Position numbers and translations under genes: made by a program. DNA of 64,000 bases from Nitrospirota bacterium (GTDB lineage: Bacteria > JACPQY01): assembly GCA_016190245.1 (NCBI GenBank), contig JACPQY010000008.1, positions 62,001 to 126,000 on the forward strand, in the 5' to 3' direction. This document shows positions 42,677 to 51,063 of this stretch, one piece after another; within the stretch, counting starts at the first letter, position 1, and the number at the start of each line of letters is the position of its first letter. The notes under the pieces were generated by a model. The model did not search any database and was not told the origin of the DNA. It was given only the letters and a program-made list of their open reading frames with translations.

Positions 42677-43198
42677 CTATTTCTTCAGGTTCGCGATGCG
42701 GTGCAGCTCGTCGTAGGTGTAGCTGGTCAGCTCCCGATCCGTGAGCCGGAACTGCTTGACGAGGCTCTCGACGCGGCGCCGCGAGTCGTGCACGGAGTTG
42801 TCGGCGTCCACCTTTGCTTCGATCTTGACGAACTTGCCCACGCCGCGCACGTCGTCCAGGTACACGTGGAGGCCGTCCACCGTGTAGCGCGTGCGCCGCT
42901 TCTGGACCTCCACCCCCTGGCCGAAGTTGGCCTGGAGGAACCGGCCCATCCTGCCCTTCTCCTTCAGCTTGAGTTGCTCGCAAACGCACAGCTTGGGCCC
43001 CTTCACCCCGTCTTTGAAATAGTACAGGAGAACCGACGTGCCGCTGTCCTCCGTCTTCAGCTTGTACTTTCCGCGCTTGACCTTGAAGTAGGTGTCCGAC
43101 TCTTCCCACTCGCCGGCGCGGCGGGCACCCATGTCGCGCAGGGTCGTCTGAAGAGGCGTGAAATCGTCGATGCGCGCCTTGACTTCGATCGTTCGCAC
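42677..43198 (-). CDS. CYTH-domain (CyaB-like) protein
   Basis: A 173-residue single-domain protein with a CYTH-type triphosphate tunnel fold: N-terminal TIEVKARI (ExK part of the signature; the first Glu is replaced), alternating basic strands (YKLKTEDSG) and acidic DDVRGVGKFVKIEAKVD. Relatives include class IV adenylate cyclases, thiamine triphosphatases and inorganic triphosphatases, which cannot be separated here. It lies between the glycosyltransferase and the VWA gene. Confidence 0.8.
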   Translation of the reverse strand: MRTIEVKARIDDFTPLQTTLRDMGARRAGEWEESDTYFKVKRGKYKLKTEDSGTSVLLYYFKDGVKGPKLCVCEQLKLKEKGRMGRFLQANFGQGVEVQKRRTRYTVDGLHVYLDDVRGVGKFVKIEAKVDADNSVHDSRRRVESLVKQFRLTDRELTSYTYDELHRIANLKK

Positions 43199-43256
43199 GG
43201 TTTTCCCCTACCGGGCCGTTATGTACCAGACATGGACGCCATAAAGCAAGCGACCT

Positions 43257-44657
43257 CTACAGCGCCTGCACGACTTGCTCCATCACCTTCTGGAGGTGGC
43301 GGGGGGTGGAGCACTCGGCGGCGATCTGGCAGTAGTGGCCGTAAAGGTGCATGAGGCTGTCCCCGGTGCCCCAGATGAGCGGGTTCTCCGGGTTCAGCCA
43401 GACCAGGATGCGCGAGCGTCGGCGGATCTCGTGCAGCACCCAGTCCTGCGCGGGCCCGTAGTTATTGCGCCCGTCGCCGAGGAGGAGCACGGCCGTGGAG
43501 GGTCGGATGTGCTGCATGTAGTCACGATGAAACGTGGCGAGGGCGTGACCGTAATCCGTGTACATGTGGGGATTGATGACCTTGCCTCCGAGCGCGAGGT
43601 TCACAGCGTCGTTCAGATCGTGCGTCTTGAAAAGGTCCGTGCTCTCGCCCAGCTCTCCCGCGAAGAGGAAGCTGTGGACGCGCCTGAAGGCCCTCTGGAG
43701 TTGGTGCACGAACATGAGCATGAAACGCGCCGCGTGGCGGACCGAGCTCGAGACATCGCAGATCACCACCAACTCCGGCTGATTGTAGCGCTTGCTCCGC
43801 ATGAAGAGCTGGATTGGGATGAGGTCGTGGGGGGCGTTGACCCGCATGATCCGCCGCAGGTCGGGCACGCCCGTCCGGGCGCGGTATTTCTTCCGGGATA
43901 GGACATCCGCGAAGTACTGGCCGAGCTGTCGCAGGATCTCGCGCACCTCGCGCGTCTCCGCCTCGGAGATATTGAAGAACGGCCGGTCCCACAGATAATG
44001 CTCGCCCGTCTTTCGTTCGGCGCGGGCAGTGGGCTCCGTCTTGAACGCCCCTTCAAGCTTCTGGGCCATCTCGAGGAGCAGTCGCCGCAGTTCGTCTTGC
44101 ACCGCTTGGATGGCTTGGGGCGAGAGGCCGGCCTCGCGCATCGCGTCCTCGATCCGCCGCAGGTCGTCGAAAAGATAGCCTTTCACCTTCATGGGCCGCC
44201 GGAAGACGCGGAACAGCGCGCTGTCGGCCATCTCGGTTTGCGTGGATTGAAGATCCTCGAGCAGTTCGCGCAACTCCTCCAGCTTGCGGGGGTCGGTCGA
44301 AAGGAGGTAGCGGCCCATGGGCGAGAGCTGGGTGAGCAGCTTCTGGAGCAGGCGTTTCACCTTTTCCCGATCCTCGGCCGCGAGATCGAGCTGATCGAGG
44401 AAGCCGTCAAGCCCGGGGATGTTCTCGTGCAGTCCGGACGGTTTCCCGTATAGGAAGAACAGATTGTAGAGCTTGCGGAAGGCCGGGAGATCGGCCTCGC
44501 GTTTGACGAGCGTCGTCTCGAGGGCGGCGCCGACGGCGACCGGGCTGAGGAGGTCCACCTGCGTGAGCGCCCGCATGGCGTCCATCAGTTCGGAGGCCGA
44601 GACCTGCACCCCCTCCTCCCGGAGCTTCTGGATGAAATCGAGCAACCGGTCGATCAC
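43257..44657 (-). CDS. VWA-domain protein (CoxE-like)
   Basis: A 466-residue protein with a C-terminal von Willebrand A domain. The MIDAS motif is DVSSS (VVICDVSSSVRH), with downstream TD and GDGRNNYG metal-site elements. The N-terminal half is helical and charged. It lies downstream of a MoxR ATPase gene on the same strand, and MoxR-VWA pairs act as chaperones inserting metal cofactors or remodelling complexes. The target is not evident; no cox (CO dehydrogenase) genes are near. Confidence 0.88.
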   Translation of the reverse strand: MIDRLLDFIQKLREEGVQVSASELMDAMRALTQVDLLSPVAVGAALETTLVKREADLPAFRKLYNLFFLYGKPSGLHENIPGLDGFLDQLDLAAEDREKVKRLLQKLLTQLSPMGRYLLSTDPRKLEELRELLEDLQSTQTEMADSALFRVFRRPMKVKGYLFDDLRRIEDAMREAGLSPQAIQAVQDELRRLLLEMAQKLEGAFKTEPTARAERKTGEHYLWDRPFFNISEAETREVREILRQLGQYFADVLSRKKYRARTGVPDLRRIMRVNAPHDLIPIQLFMRSKRYNQPELVVICDVSSSVRHAARFMLMFVHQLQRAFRRVHSFLFAGELGESTDLFKTHDLNDAVNLALGGKVINPHMYTDYGHALATFHRDYMQHIRPSTAVLLLGDGRNNYGPAQDWVLHEIRRRSRILVWLNPENPLIWGTGDSLMHLYGHYCQIAAECSTPRHLQKVMEQVVQAL

Positions 44658-44766
44658 TTGGCGCTCATTCTACTCTGCGGGGAAACCACGTGTCATGGAC
44701 GCACTTGAGTGGGGGTCTTGCGGAGGTAGGGAACCTGTGCCATGGTTCGCCCAGAGGGGATTCCAG

Positions 44767-44979
44767 ATGATGTGGGATACGGTGAAGGTGCGCGCCGACG
44801 GTTTTCGCGAGGCGGCGCGGCGCGTGGCGGCCGTTCTGGGCCGGCCGGTGGAGCCGGGCGACTTGGCGGTGAGATCGAGCGGATGCCGCGAGTGCGGGTG
44901 CCACACCTTTGCCTACGACGACCTGCCCAAACCGAAGCCGCTGCCGGAGATCCCGGTCGAGTTGCTGAGGATGGACTGA
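44767..44979 (+). CDS. Possible small Cys-rich protein (opposite strand of MoxR-VWA gap)
   Basis: 70 residues with a GAGGGG-like ribosome site before ATG 44767. The sequence ends GCRECGCHTFAYDDLPKPKP with a CxxCxCH cluster that could bind metal or haem. It fills the 330-bp gap between the MoxR and VWA genes on the other strand. No signal peptide is visible, and the family is not recognised. It could be a chance frame, but composition and ribosome site favour a gene. Confidence 0.45.
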   Translation: MMWDTVKVRADGFREAARRVAAVLGRPVEPGDLAVRSSGCRECGCHTFAYDDLPKPKPLPEIPVELLRMD

Positions 44980-44986
44980 GCTTCTT

Positions 44987-45949
44987 TCAGTTGAGCGTGG
45001 TTCGCCCGACCTGACTCCCGGGCGCCGGTGCCGCGGGGCCCGTCTCGGTGAGGAGTTCCTCGACCCTCATGTGCACCTTGCGAATGTCCTGCTCGTACTT
45101 GAGGAGCACATTGAGCGTGTCGCGCACCATCGCCGGCTCCAGGTCGCGGGCGCTCATCAGCACGAACACCTTGGCCCAATCGAGTGTCTCGCTCACACCC
45201 GGCATCTTCTTCAGATCCATCCGGCGGATCCGCTGCACCGTCTCCACCAGGCGCCCCGCGAGATGGTCGGGGAGCTCCGGCACCCGCGTTCGCACGATGT
45301 TGAGCTCCCGTTCCTTCTCGGGGTACTGGATGAAGAGGTGAAGGCAGCGGCGGCGGAGCGCGTCGGAGAGGTCGCGCTGGCGGTTGTTCGTGAGGACGAC
45401 GAGCGGGATGTGCACGGCCTTCACGGTTCCGATCTCGGGAAGGCTCACCTGCATGTCGCTCAGGATCTCGAGGAGGAAGGCCTCGAACTCCGCCTCGGCC
45501 CGGTCGATCTCGTCGATGAGGAGGACGGTCTTCTTCGGGCTGAGGATGGCCTTGAGCAGGGGGCGGGGTTGGAGGAAGTCCCTCGAAAAAAACAGCTCGT
45601 CCTCGCGGGTGAGAAGCTTCACGGCCTCTTTGAGTGTGGGGGCCTGGTTCAGATGATCGCGCAGGCGGTCGCGAAGGATCTGGGTGTAGAGGAGCTGCTT
45701 GGAGTACTCCCACTCGTAGAGCGCCTTGGACTCGTCGAGCCCTTCGTAGCATTGGAGGCGGACCATCTCGCACCCGAGTACGCCCGCCAGGCACTTGGCG
45801 AGCTCGGTCTTCCCCACCCCCGAGGGGCCTTCGACGAGGAGCGGTTTCTCCATGCGCACGGCCAGGTAGACCGAGGTGGCGATTTTCGAGTCCGCGACGT
45901 AGCCCGCTTGGAGGAGGCGCCGCGAAACGTCGTCTACGCTGTCAAACAT
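44987..45949 (-). CDS. MoxR-family AAA+ ATPase
   Basis: A 320-residue AAA+ protein with Walker A GPSGVGKT, Walker B VLLIDEIDRAE, sensor 1 VVLTNN and RRRCLHLF. MoxR ATPases work with VWA proteins to mature enzymes; the downstream VWA gene fits. The ATG at 45949 lies 28 bp from the divergent SurA-like start, so a shared promoter region is very short. Confidence 0.92.
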   Translation of the reverse strand: MFDSVDDVSRRLLQAGYVADSKIATSVYLAVRMEKPLLVEGPSGVGKTELAKCLAGVLGCEMVRLQCYEGLDESKALYEWEYSKQLLYTQILRDRLRDHLNQAPTLKEAVKLLTREDELFFSRDFLQPRPLLKAILSPKKTVLLIDEIDRAEAEFEAFLLEILSDMQVSLPEIGTVKAVHIPLVVLTNNRQRDLSDALRRRCLHLFIQYPEKERELNIVRTRVPELPDHLAGRLVETVQRIRRMDLKKMPGVSETLDWAKVFVLMSARDLEPAMVRDTLNVLLKYEQDIRKVHMRVEELLTETGPAAPAPGSQVGRTTLN

Positions 45950-45977
45950 GGGGGCCTTCCTTTATCATTACCGGCCG

Positions 45978-46676
45978 ATGGCCGTGCGTCACTTGCTACG
46001 CGGCCTGCTCGTGGTCTTGGGATTGGCTTCGCCGGCACTGGCCGAGAAACCGGCTGGTGGACCGGCCGCCGACCCAGCCCAGACGGGGCGCATCGTGGAC
46101 GGAATCGTCGCGAAAGTCAACGGCGAGCCCGTTTTTCTTCGGGACCTGCGTGTGGAGTACTGGTTGAGGGAAGACTCGGCGGACCGTGCGGCCGAGGGCC
46201 AGGCATTGCTGGACGCGGTAGTAGACCGTCGGATTCTTGTGCATGAGGCCCGCCGCCTCAAGTACGGCCCGGCGGATCCGGATGCCGGCGAGGCTGAGGC
46301 GGAACGGCTTCGGCGACGTTTGGCCACCCGATCGCCCAAGGCCGGCGCCGCCATCGAGCCGTCTGAAGTCCTTGCCTGGGTTCGTGCGGAGATGGCCATC
46401 CGCGAACTCATCGATTGGCGGGTGGAAGCGCTCATTTCCGCGTCCGAATTCGAGATCGAGGAGTACCATGCCGCCCACCGGACCGAGATCGGGGAGAAGC
46501 TGACCGCGGAGGCGAGGGAGAAGGTCCGTCGGAATGTGCGCGCGCTCAAGTTCGATCGCCAGTACCGCGAGTGGTTCAACGGCCTTAAGCGGCGGAGCCG
46601 CGTCGAGAAGTACCTTCAGGAAGCGCCATGGGATCGCTTCGATTTCCGCTCCTTTGTATGGGCCACCGCGCCGTGA
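45978..46676 (+). CDS. SurA N-terminal-like periplasmic protein
   Basis: 232 residues from ATG 45978, chosen because a signal peptide follows directly (cleavage near ALA, residue 18). IVDGIVAKVNGEPVFLRDL is the typical start of SurA/PpiD chaperone domains, and the rest is helical and charged. No peptidyl-prolyl isomerase domain is present, so it is likely a chaperone-only relative. A thioredoxin gene follows after 59 bp. Confidence 0.75.
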   Translation: MAVRHLLRGLLVVLGLASPALAEKPAGGPAADPAQTGRIVDGIVAKVNGEPVFLRDLRVEYWLREDSADRAAEGQALLDAVVDRRILVHEARRLKYGPADPDAGEAEAERLRRRLATRSPKAGAAIEPSEVLAWVRAEMAIRELIDWRVEALISASEFEIEEYHAAHRTEIGEKLTAEAREKVRRNVRALKFDRQYREWFNGLKRRSRVEKYLQEAPWDRFDFRSFVWATAP

Positions 46677-46735
46677 CGGCGACGCGAGAAAGTTGACTTT
46701 CGTGGAGTTTCGAGGGATAAGAACCGCCGTCGCGC

Positions 46736-47050
46736 ATGCAAAACGTATCCGACGGCGAATTCGAGCAGGAGGTACTCCAATCCAGCCTTCCCGTGCTCGT
46801 GGACTTCTGGGCCGAGTGGTGCGGCCCGTGCAAAGCAGTGGCCCCGGTGGTGCAAGAGGTGGCCACCGAGTACTCGGGCAAGCTCAAAGTGGTCAAGGTG
46901 AACGTGGACGACAACCCCGGCACGCCGTCGAAATACCAGGTGATGGGCATCCCGACGCTGATGCTCTTCAAGGGCGGCAAGCCGGTCAATCAGATCGTGG
47001 GAGCCGTCCCGAAATCGCGTATCGTCCAGCTCCTGCAGGGCAACCTGTAG
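46736..47050 (+). CDS. trxA: Thioredoxin
   Basis: A 104-residue thioredoxin with active site WCGPC (Cys29/Cys32), the cis-Pro loop GIPTLMLF and no signal peptide, so it is cytoplasmic. Length and motifs match TrxA. The stop overlaps the open frame of the next lipoprotein gene, whose exact start is unclear. Confidence 0.95.
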   Translation: MQNVSDGEFEQEVLQSSLPVLVDFWAEWCGPCKAVAPVVQEVATEYSGKLKVVKVNVDDNPGTPSKYQVMGIPTLMLFKGGKPVNQIVGAVPKSRIVQLLQGNL

Positions 47051-47088
47051 ACCGCACGCGAAACCGATCGGCCGTCTGGTGCGGGGCG

Positions 47089-48042
47089 ATGCTCCTCTGC
47101 ACTCTGTCCGCCTGCGGGGACGGCGAGCCGCCGGTCACCGAGTGCCGAAACGAGATCCGCCTGGACGTGGCCCAGGTCGTCTGCCCGCATCTGCGTGTCG
47201 TCTACGACTTCGAGGAGGCCCGCACGAGTTTCTACGATGGTGACGATCGCCCCGTCATCCAGAATGCGACCCCCACCTACCGGATCGGTGACGACGAGTT
47301 GGACGTATCGGACATGGACCCTAACGAACAGCGCGTGCCCAACGAACGGAGGCACGGTTCGAGCGTACGACTGCCCGAAGCCGTGAACACGGCCTGCGGC
47401 AGGAGCGCGTCCCTCGAAATCCGCACCGGCGGCACGTCCGGAACCGCGAAGGGAGAGTTCGTCCAGTTGTTCACCGCCTACACGGGGCACCCGGCCGTCA
47501 TCGTCACCACCCAGTTCACGAACCCTTCCGAGGAGACACTCCTCTACACCCGCGTGAGCTTCCTCAAGACGGACGGGCTCAAGCATCCGTGGTCCGGCAC
47601 GCGCAGCGCCGTTTTCGTCGGATCGGATGCTCGAGCGGTGGGTGTGGAGCGGTCTCCGGACGCCGGCCTTCCCCAGACGATGCAGGCCACAGGTGGGGGA
47701 AGATCGTTTTTCGTGGGCGAGTTCGCCGCCTCGATCGAGCCGCCTTTTCCCGGGGAGCAGACCGTGCGGCCGGGCACCACGTTCACCTGGGGAGATTTCG
47801 ATCCCAACCGGATCGTGAAGAGCGGCGGACGCGTCGGTCAGGTGGATTGGTCCCTCGCACAGGAGTTCGGCGACGCCGGCGTTCTTCTGGTAACCCGAGC
47901 CGAGGGGGAGAAGCAGGTCAAGCGCCACTACCTCCGCGCGGTCCACTACCTCGACTTCATCTCGACCGATCCTCAGGTCCCCCGCGACCAGTTCGCCGCG
48001 GCCCACGCTTCGTACCCCGCCGACTTCTGCCCAGGGTTGTAG
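47089..48042 (+). CDS. Putative lipoprotein
   Basis: About 317 residues with a lipobox LSAC near the N terminus (MLLCTLSACGDGE). From ATG 47089 the signal is only eight residues before the Cys, which is short, and the frame is open upstream through the thioredoxin gene without a good start. The true start may therefore be non-standard. The body is beta-rich with paired cysteines. Family not recognised. It lies 38 bp after trxA on the same strand. Confidence 0.55.
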   Translation: MLLCTLSACGDGEPPVTECRNEIRLDVAQVVCPHLRVVYDFEEARTSFYDGDDRPVIQNATPTYRIGDDELDVSDMDPNEQRVPNERRHGSSVRLPEAVNTACGRSASLEIRTGGTSGTAKGEFVQLFTAYTGHPAVIVTTQFTNPSEETLLYTRVSFLKTDGLKHPWSGTRSAVFVGSDARAVGVERSPDAGLPQTMQATGGGRSFFVGEFAASIEPPFPGEQTVRPGTTFTWGDFDPNRIVKSGGRVGQVDWSLAQEFGDAGVLLVTRAEGEKQVKRHYLRAVHYLDFISTDPQVPRDQFAAAHASYPADFCPGL

Positions 48043-48170
48043 TCGACCCGTCGGCCAAAATCGGGTCGGAGTCTACCGGCCCCATTGGGTGGGGTGGACA
48101 GTCCCCATTTGGTTCCTGCATGCATGAATTTCAGAGTGATTGCAGCACAGATCGCACCCGGCGCAATCTT

Positions 48171-48183
48171 GGCACGCCCTTGC
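48171..48183 (+). promoter_or_regulatory. Sigma54-like motif with 9-base spacing
   Basis: TTGGCACGCCCTTGCTA upstream of the large lipoprotein gene resembles -24/-12 elements, but GG and GC are separated by nine, not ten, bases. It may be a decayed or inactive promoter. Confidence 0.25.
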
Positions 48184-48301
48184 TATTCCAATCGGCATGA
48201 GACGTACGACGCCCAGCATCCCCACCCGGATCGCACGAGCCGTCCTACGCAGTCAAACCCGCGAGTGGCGGGGAAGTTCAGCAATCGAAAGGAGTGCCAA
48301 C

Positions 48302-50815
48302 ATGGCATTTAGAACCCGATGGTTGGCCAGCGTAGGGCTGGCTGCGGTCATCGCGGCGTGCGGGCAGGCCGCCGAGCTGTCGAGCCAGCTCGAGGCCGCC
48401 TCGCAAAACGCCGCATCGGCAGGTGCGGCGGTGTCGAGCGTCACGGAGGCGACCACAACCGTCAATTCGACGGTGGAAACGGTCGAGACCGTGACCGAGC
48501 TCAGCAGCACCGTCCAAGAAATCAGCGAGACAAGCACCTCGCTCCAATCCGTCTCCACTTCGGGGACGTCCACCAGCGACTCGTCGCTCCTGGGAGGCAT
48601 CCGGGGCGCCGCACCGCGGCCGGCAACCACGACGGAACCGGCCCGGAAGACCGAGCCGCCGAAGTACGAGCTGTGTGCGCAAACGGGAACAACCCTCCCG
48701 TGCTACTGCGTGATGCACTCACCGGACAAGTTCCCGCTCGATACCGACTCGAAGTGCGTGGAGAAGCCGCCGGCCGCGGAGGGATCCACGGCGGAGGCGA
48801 CCCCGGTCACTGCGACGGTCAACGTGAGCAAGGTGGATGACGGCATATACCACGTCGTCTTCACCGCAACCGTGCCCGCCAAGACGCGGGTTCCCGAGGA
48901 TGTCAAGAAGGCCTGTACCGCTTCAGGCGACAAGCTCACGTGCAAGCGCGAGCTCACGCTCGTGAAGCGCTGCAAGCCGGATGCGCCGGACCAGTGCTTC
49001 TACGTCCCCGCCCCCGAGGCGGAAAAGGGCACGGTGGTCTTCCTGGACCGCCGGTTCGATCTCACCGCCGAGGTCAGCGAGCCGCCCGATTTCAACGACC
49101 GCGCGGCCGTTGAGGCGTGGCTCGAGACGATCGCCAAGACCTTCGAGGACGCGAAAAACGAGGGCGAACTGCGCGCGCTCGTGAAACGCTTCCTCGTGGA
49201 AGCCCCGGGCTGGGTCACCGAGATCAAGCCCGTCAAGTGCGACATGGATGCCAAGGCCCGAGAGAACAAAGAGTGTCCTCGGATGGAGATCGACTATCAG
49301 GAAGGGCCCCATGGCGGGATCCCGATGCACCCCGTCAAGGTCCGCGGCCTGCGCGTCTTCTCCCACGAGGTGCCGCCCCCGGTTCTGCCGGGTGACAAGC
49401 CCCTCGTGGAACTCCCCCGGCCCAGAGGCTATGCGGCCGAGTTCCGCAAGAGCCACGTCGAGGGCAAGATGCCCACGCCCAGCGGTGAAGGCAAGGGCGT
49501 GAAGACGGTCGTCTTCTCGATGAACCTCGAGAAGCTGCCGGCCAACACAGCCGACATGGCCTGCACGCCGGCGGATCTCGATAGCATCCCGCTCAGTGGA
49601 GCGCCGGAAGGGTTCACCATCGTCGTGCGACGGGTCGAACTCGAAAAGCACGGGGGATACGGCTTCGGTGGCGGCAAGGTCTGCCGCTCGTCCTCGAAAC
49701 AGGCGGTGCAGGAAGGCGTGGCTCCCACGCCTCCGACCAACTACTCGAGCGAGAGGCACGATATCACCCGCCAGCTCCCCGAGCCTCAGGCCGAGAAGCG
49801 GCCGCCCCTCTATCCGGTTCAGGAGAAGGTGGACGAGCAGCACTACATCATCGTCCAGCCGCTCGAAAAGATCCTCCAGGTCGAGAAGGAATTGAAGGAC
49901 CTCAAGGATCAGAAGGACAAGACGGACCGGAAGGGCAAGGACGGTATGAAGGACGGCATGGGCCAGGGTAAGGATATGGCCGTCGAGACCGTCGAGGCCC
50001 TCAAGACCTGCCCGGGCACGGGTGAAGGCATCCGGCACGTGGTGGTGTCGCTCTCCGATGGGACCACCAAGGAGCGCACGCACCGCTGGGTGAAGGAAGA
50101 GGGCGAGTGCCATCCGCGGCCGCTCGACGAGAACGGCAACCCCATCGAGGTGGCCGAAACCGCGGAAGGAACCCTCGAAACCAAGGTCAAGGACAAGGCC
50201 GGCCGCGAGCTGCCCGTCAAGGTGGAGAACGCCACCGAGACGAACAAGACGGTCACGATTGACGCCGCCGGTTTCGTGAAGGGGTCCATCTCCTTCCACG
50301 AAGCCGATGAGGACGGCATCGTCGCCGAGGGAACCCTCAGCGTCACCGTGCCCGGCGCGGGCAGCGTCGAGGTCACGATGGAACTGAGCGCCGCGGGCTG
50401 GCAGCACGTCCGCGGGAAAGCGGAGACGAAGGACGGGAAGACCGTCGCCTTCTGGCAGGATCGCACGGCCGCAGGCGCGGACATCCAGTTCCGTCTGATT
50501 GCCTCCAAGTCGGCCTCGGTCACTGTGGCCGAGGAAGCCGAGGCGCAGACGGGCACCGTCGAAGCCTCCGGCGAGATGAGCCTGACCACGGCGTCGGACA
50601 GCTCGAACGCCTGCGAGGTCGTCGGCTCCGGCACGATGACCATCAACAGCGGCGACGAGAAGGGCACGACGCTCAGCCTCACGATATACGAAGACAAGAC
50701 CACCAAGGTCACGTCTGACGGGACAGTGGCGAACGAGCCGCTGGAAGGGTGCGCGGCGGGCAAAACCCCGTCAACCACCACCGCCAGCACGGCGACCGGG
50801 ACGGCGGGGTCCTAA
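48302..50815 (+). CDS. Large lipoprotein of unknown function
   Basis: 837 residues from ATG 48302, supported by AGGAG seven bases upstream. The signal peptide ends in lipobox VIAAC. A Ser/Thr/Val-rich low-complexity region follows (SSVTEATTTVNSTVETVETV), then Cys-containing domains, a Lys/Asp-rich segment (about 535-570) and a beta-rich C-terminal third resembling tandem immunoglobulin-like strands. The family is not recognised. A strong rho-independent terminator directly follows. Confidence 0.6.
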   Translation: MAFRTRWLASVGLAAVIAACGQAAELSSQLEAASQNAASAGAAVSSVTEATTTVNSTVETVETVTELSSTVQEISETSTSLQSVSTSGTSTSDSSLLGGIRGAAPRPATTTEPARKTEPPKYELCAQTGTTLPCYCVMHSPDKFPLDTDSKCVEKPPAAEGSTAEATPVTATVNVSKVDDGIYHVVFTATVPAKTRVPEDVKKACTASGDKLTCKRELTLVKRCKPDAPDQCFYVPAPEAEKGTVVFLDRRFDLTAEVSEPPDFNDRAAVEAWLETIAKTFEDAKNEGELRALVKRFLVEAPGWVTEIKPVKCDMDAKARENKECPRMEIDYQEGPHGGIPMHPVKVRGLRVFSHEVPPPVLPGDKPLVELPRPRGYAAEFRKSHVEGKMPTPSGEGKGVKTVVFSMNLEKLPANTADMACTPADLDSIPLSGAPEGFTIVVRRVELEKHGGYGFGGGKVCRSSSKQAVQEGVAPTPPTNYSSERHDITRQLPEPQAEKRPPLYPVQEKVDEQHYIIVQPLEKILQVEKELKDLKDQKDKTDRKGKDGMKDGMGQGKDMAVETVEALKTCPGTGEGIRHVVVSLSDGTTKERTHRWVKEEGECHPRPLDENGNPIEVAETAEGTLETKVKDKAGRELPVKVENATETNKTVTIDAAGFVKGSISFHEADEDGIVAEGTLSVTVPGAGSVEVTMELSAAGWQHVRGKAETKDGKTVAFWQDRTAAGADIQFRLIASKSASVTVAEEAEAQTGTVEASGEMSLTTASDSSNACEVVGSGTMTINSGDEKGTTLSLTIYEDKTTKVTSDGTVANEPLEGCAAGKTPSTTTASTATGTAGS

Positions 50816-50853
50816 CTCAAGGGGGGTAGGCCCCGGCCAGTTTCCGTAGGCCG

Positions 50854-50893
50854 GCCCCCCATCTGCCGAAAGGCGGATGGGGGGCTTTTCTTT
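50854..50893 (+). terminator. Rho-independent terminator
   Basis: GCCCCCCATCTGCC-GAAA-GGCGGATGGGGGGC, a 14-bp stem with one G:T pair and a GAAA loop, followed by TTTTCTTTG. Ends the large lipoprotein transcript. Confidence 0.85.
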
Positions 50894-51063
50894 GTCGTGA
50901 TTGGCCTTTTGCGCGTCCTCCGTGAACCTGGAGACGCACCTGTGAAGAGTGCGCCTGCCTGATGGGGGGTGCCTCGTAGGGTAGCCGCGGCCTTCATGCC
51001 CGCGCTGCCAAACGGCTTGACATGGGGCGGCCCATGTGATGAACTAGATCGCTAGGGGAGCGA

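Noticed and set aside
48923-50407. Minus-strand open frame opposite the large lipoprotein
   Set aside because: The plus strand has a signal peptide, ribosome site and terminator; the minus frame has none.
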